NCBI GenBank assembly: GCA_945957225.1
Contig: CAMFKK010000018.1
Coordinates: 1 to 15,076, forward strand
Source of the DNA: an uncultured Sphingobacteriia bacterium
GTDB taxonomy: Bacteria > Bacteroidota > Bacteroidia > Chitinophagales > Chitinophagaceae
Length of the DNA stretch: 15,076 nucleotides
Reading direction: 5' to 3'
Under the pieces are notes generated by a model, which was not told the origin of the DNA, searched no databases, and saw only the letters and a program-made list of their open reading frames with translations. The position numbers were made by a program, and so were the translations under genes. Position 1 is the first letter of the stretch. Each line of letters starts with the position of its first letter. Below are positions 14,958 to 15,076 of the stretch, one piece after another.

Positions 14958-15027
14958 TTATTTGTTGCTGATGAAATTCAATTGGATAATGGATTCATTA
15001 AGATTCCTAATGGCGTCTATATGCTCG
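14958..15027 (-). CDS. C-terminal fragment of an RND pump or TolC-family partner
   Basis: Only the last 22 codons and the TAA stop (14960-14958) are present; the gene is cut off by the end of genuine sequence at 15027. The fragment reads EHIDAIRNLNESIIQLNFIS then NK. It resembles the C-terminus of the outer-membrane-factor part found in Bacteroidota CzcA/CusA pumps fused to a TolC domain ('..yl.al..yn.tiiqLe.l.gk'). Position supports this: it ends five bases before the CusB/CzcB-like adaptor. It could equally be a free-standing TolC-family protein. The frame is the only one of the three minus frames that stays open over this stretch. Confidence 0.6.
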
Positions 15028-15076
15028 CTGTCTCTTATACACATCTCCGAGCCCACGAGACCGGAGCCTATCTCGT
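15028..15076. other. Untrimmed Illumina Nextera adapter (artefact)
   Basis: Positions 15028-15046 are CTGTCTCTTATACACATCT, the Tn5 mosaic end used in Nextera libraries. 15047-15061 is CCGAGCCCACGAGAC, the i7-side adapter. 15062-15069 is CGGAGCCT, which matches the Nextera XT v2 index N720 as I recall it. 15070-15076 is ATCTCGT, the start of the P7 sequence. The order is exactly that of read-through past a short insert. This is not genomic DNA, not a transposon insertion, and should be removed. Confidence 0.97.

Noticed and set aside
15028..15046. Tn5-like mosaic end as evidence of a natural transposon
   Set aside because: It is followed directly by Illumina i7 adapter, index and P7 sequence, so it is library DNA.

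Overview
The window is a contig from a bacterium of the phylum Bacteroidota, probably class Chitinophagia or a near relative. The grounds are the gene content (a DUF4271 gene next to hemD, TolC/HlyD pairs, a DUF2752 plus TM2 pair), the AT-rich sequence, the general lack of Shine-Dalgarno sites, and a clear Bacteroidota-type promoter (TTTG, 21-base spacer, TATGTTTG) in front of gpsA. Placement below phylum is a guess. The gene density is that of an ordinary chromosome. I see no insertion sequence, prophage, CRISPR array, tRNA or rRNA.

Layout. From 1 to about 3000 all genes lie on the minus strand: the N-terminal 335 residues of a YyaL-type thioredoxin-domain protein (running off the left edge), a hemD-like uroporphyrinogen-III synthase with a terminator hairpin behind it, and a DUF4271 membrane protein that starts this small operon. 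hemW (heme chaperone, radical SAM) is divergent from it and meets gpsA tail to tail, the two stop codons sharing one CTAG. Upstream of gpsA lies a minus-strand tract: an APC amino-acid permease translationally coupled (TAATG) to a Cys/Met-metabolism PLP enzyme, then a TolC-family outer-membrane protein with its periplasmic adaptor, ending in a strong hairpin that overlaps the gpsA promoter. From 10820 a plus-strand run holds a histidine phosphatase, a MarC-family protein, DUF2752, TM2-domain and DUF3179 proteins, the last four tightly packed. It converges on a minus-strand CusB/CzcB-like lipoprotein adaptor, preceded by the last 22 codons of what is probably its RND pump or outer-membrane partner.

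The last 49 bases (15028-15076) are not biological. They are an Illumina Nextera transposase end, i7 adapter, an 8-base index and the start of the P7 sequence, left untrimmed. The true sequence ends at 15027, inside the pump gene.

Functional picture: mostly housekeeping (tetrapyrrole synthesis, heme insertion, phospholipid precursor synthesis), two separate export systems each incomplete in the window, and one amino-acid uptake/PLP-enzyme pair. I found no convincing new defence or mobile system. The least understood part is the MarC-DUF2752-TM2-DUF3179 membrane-protein run.
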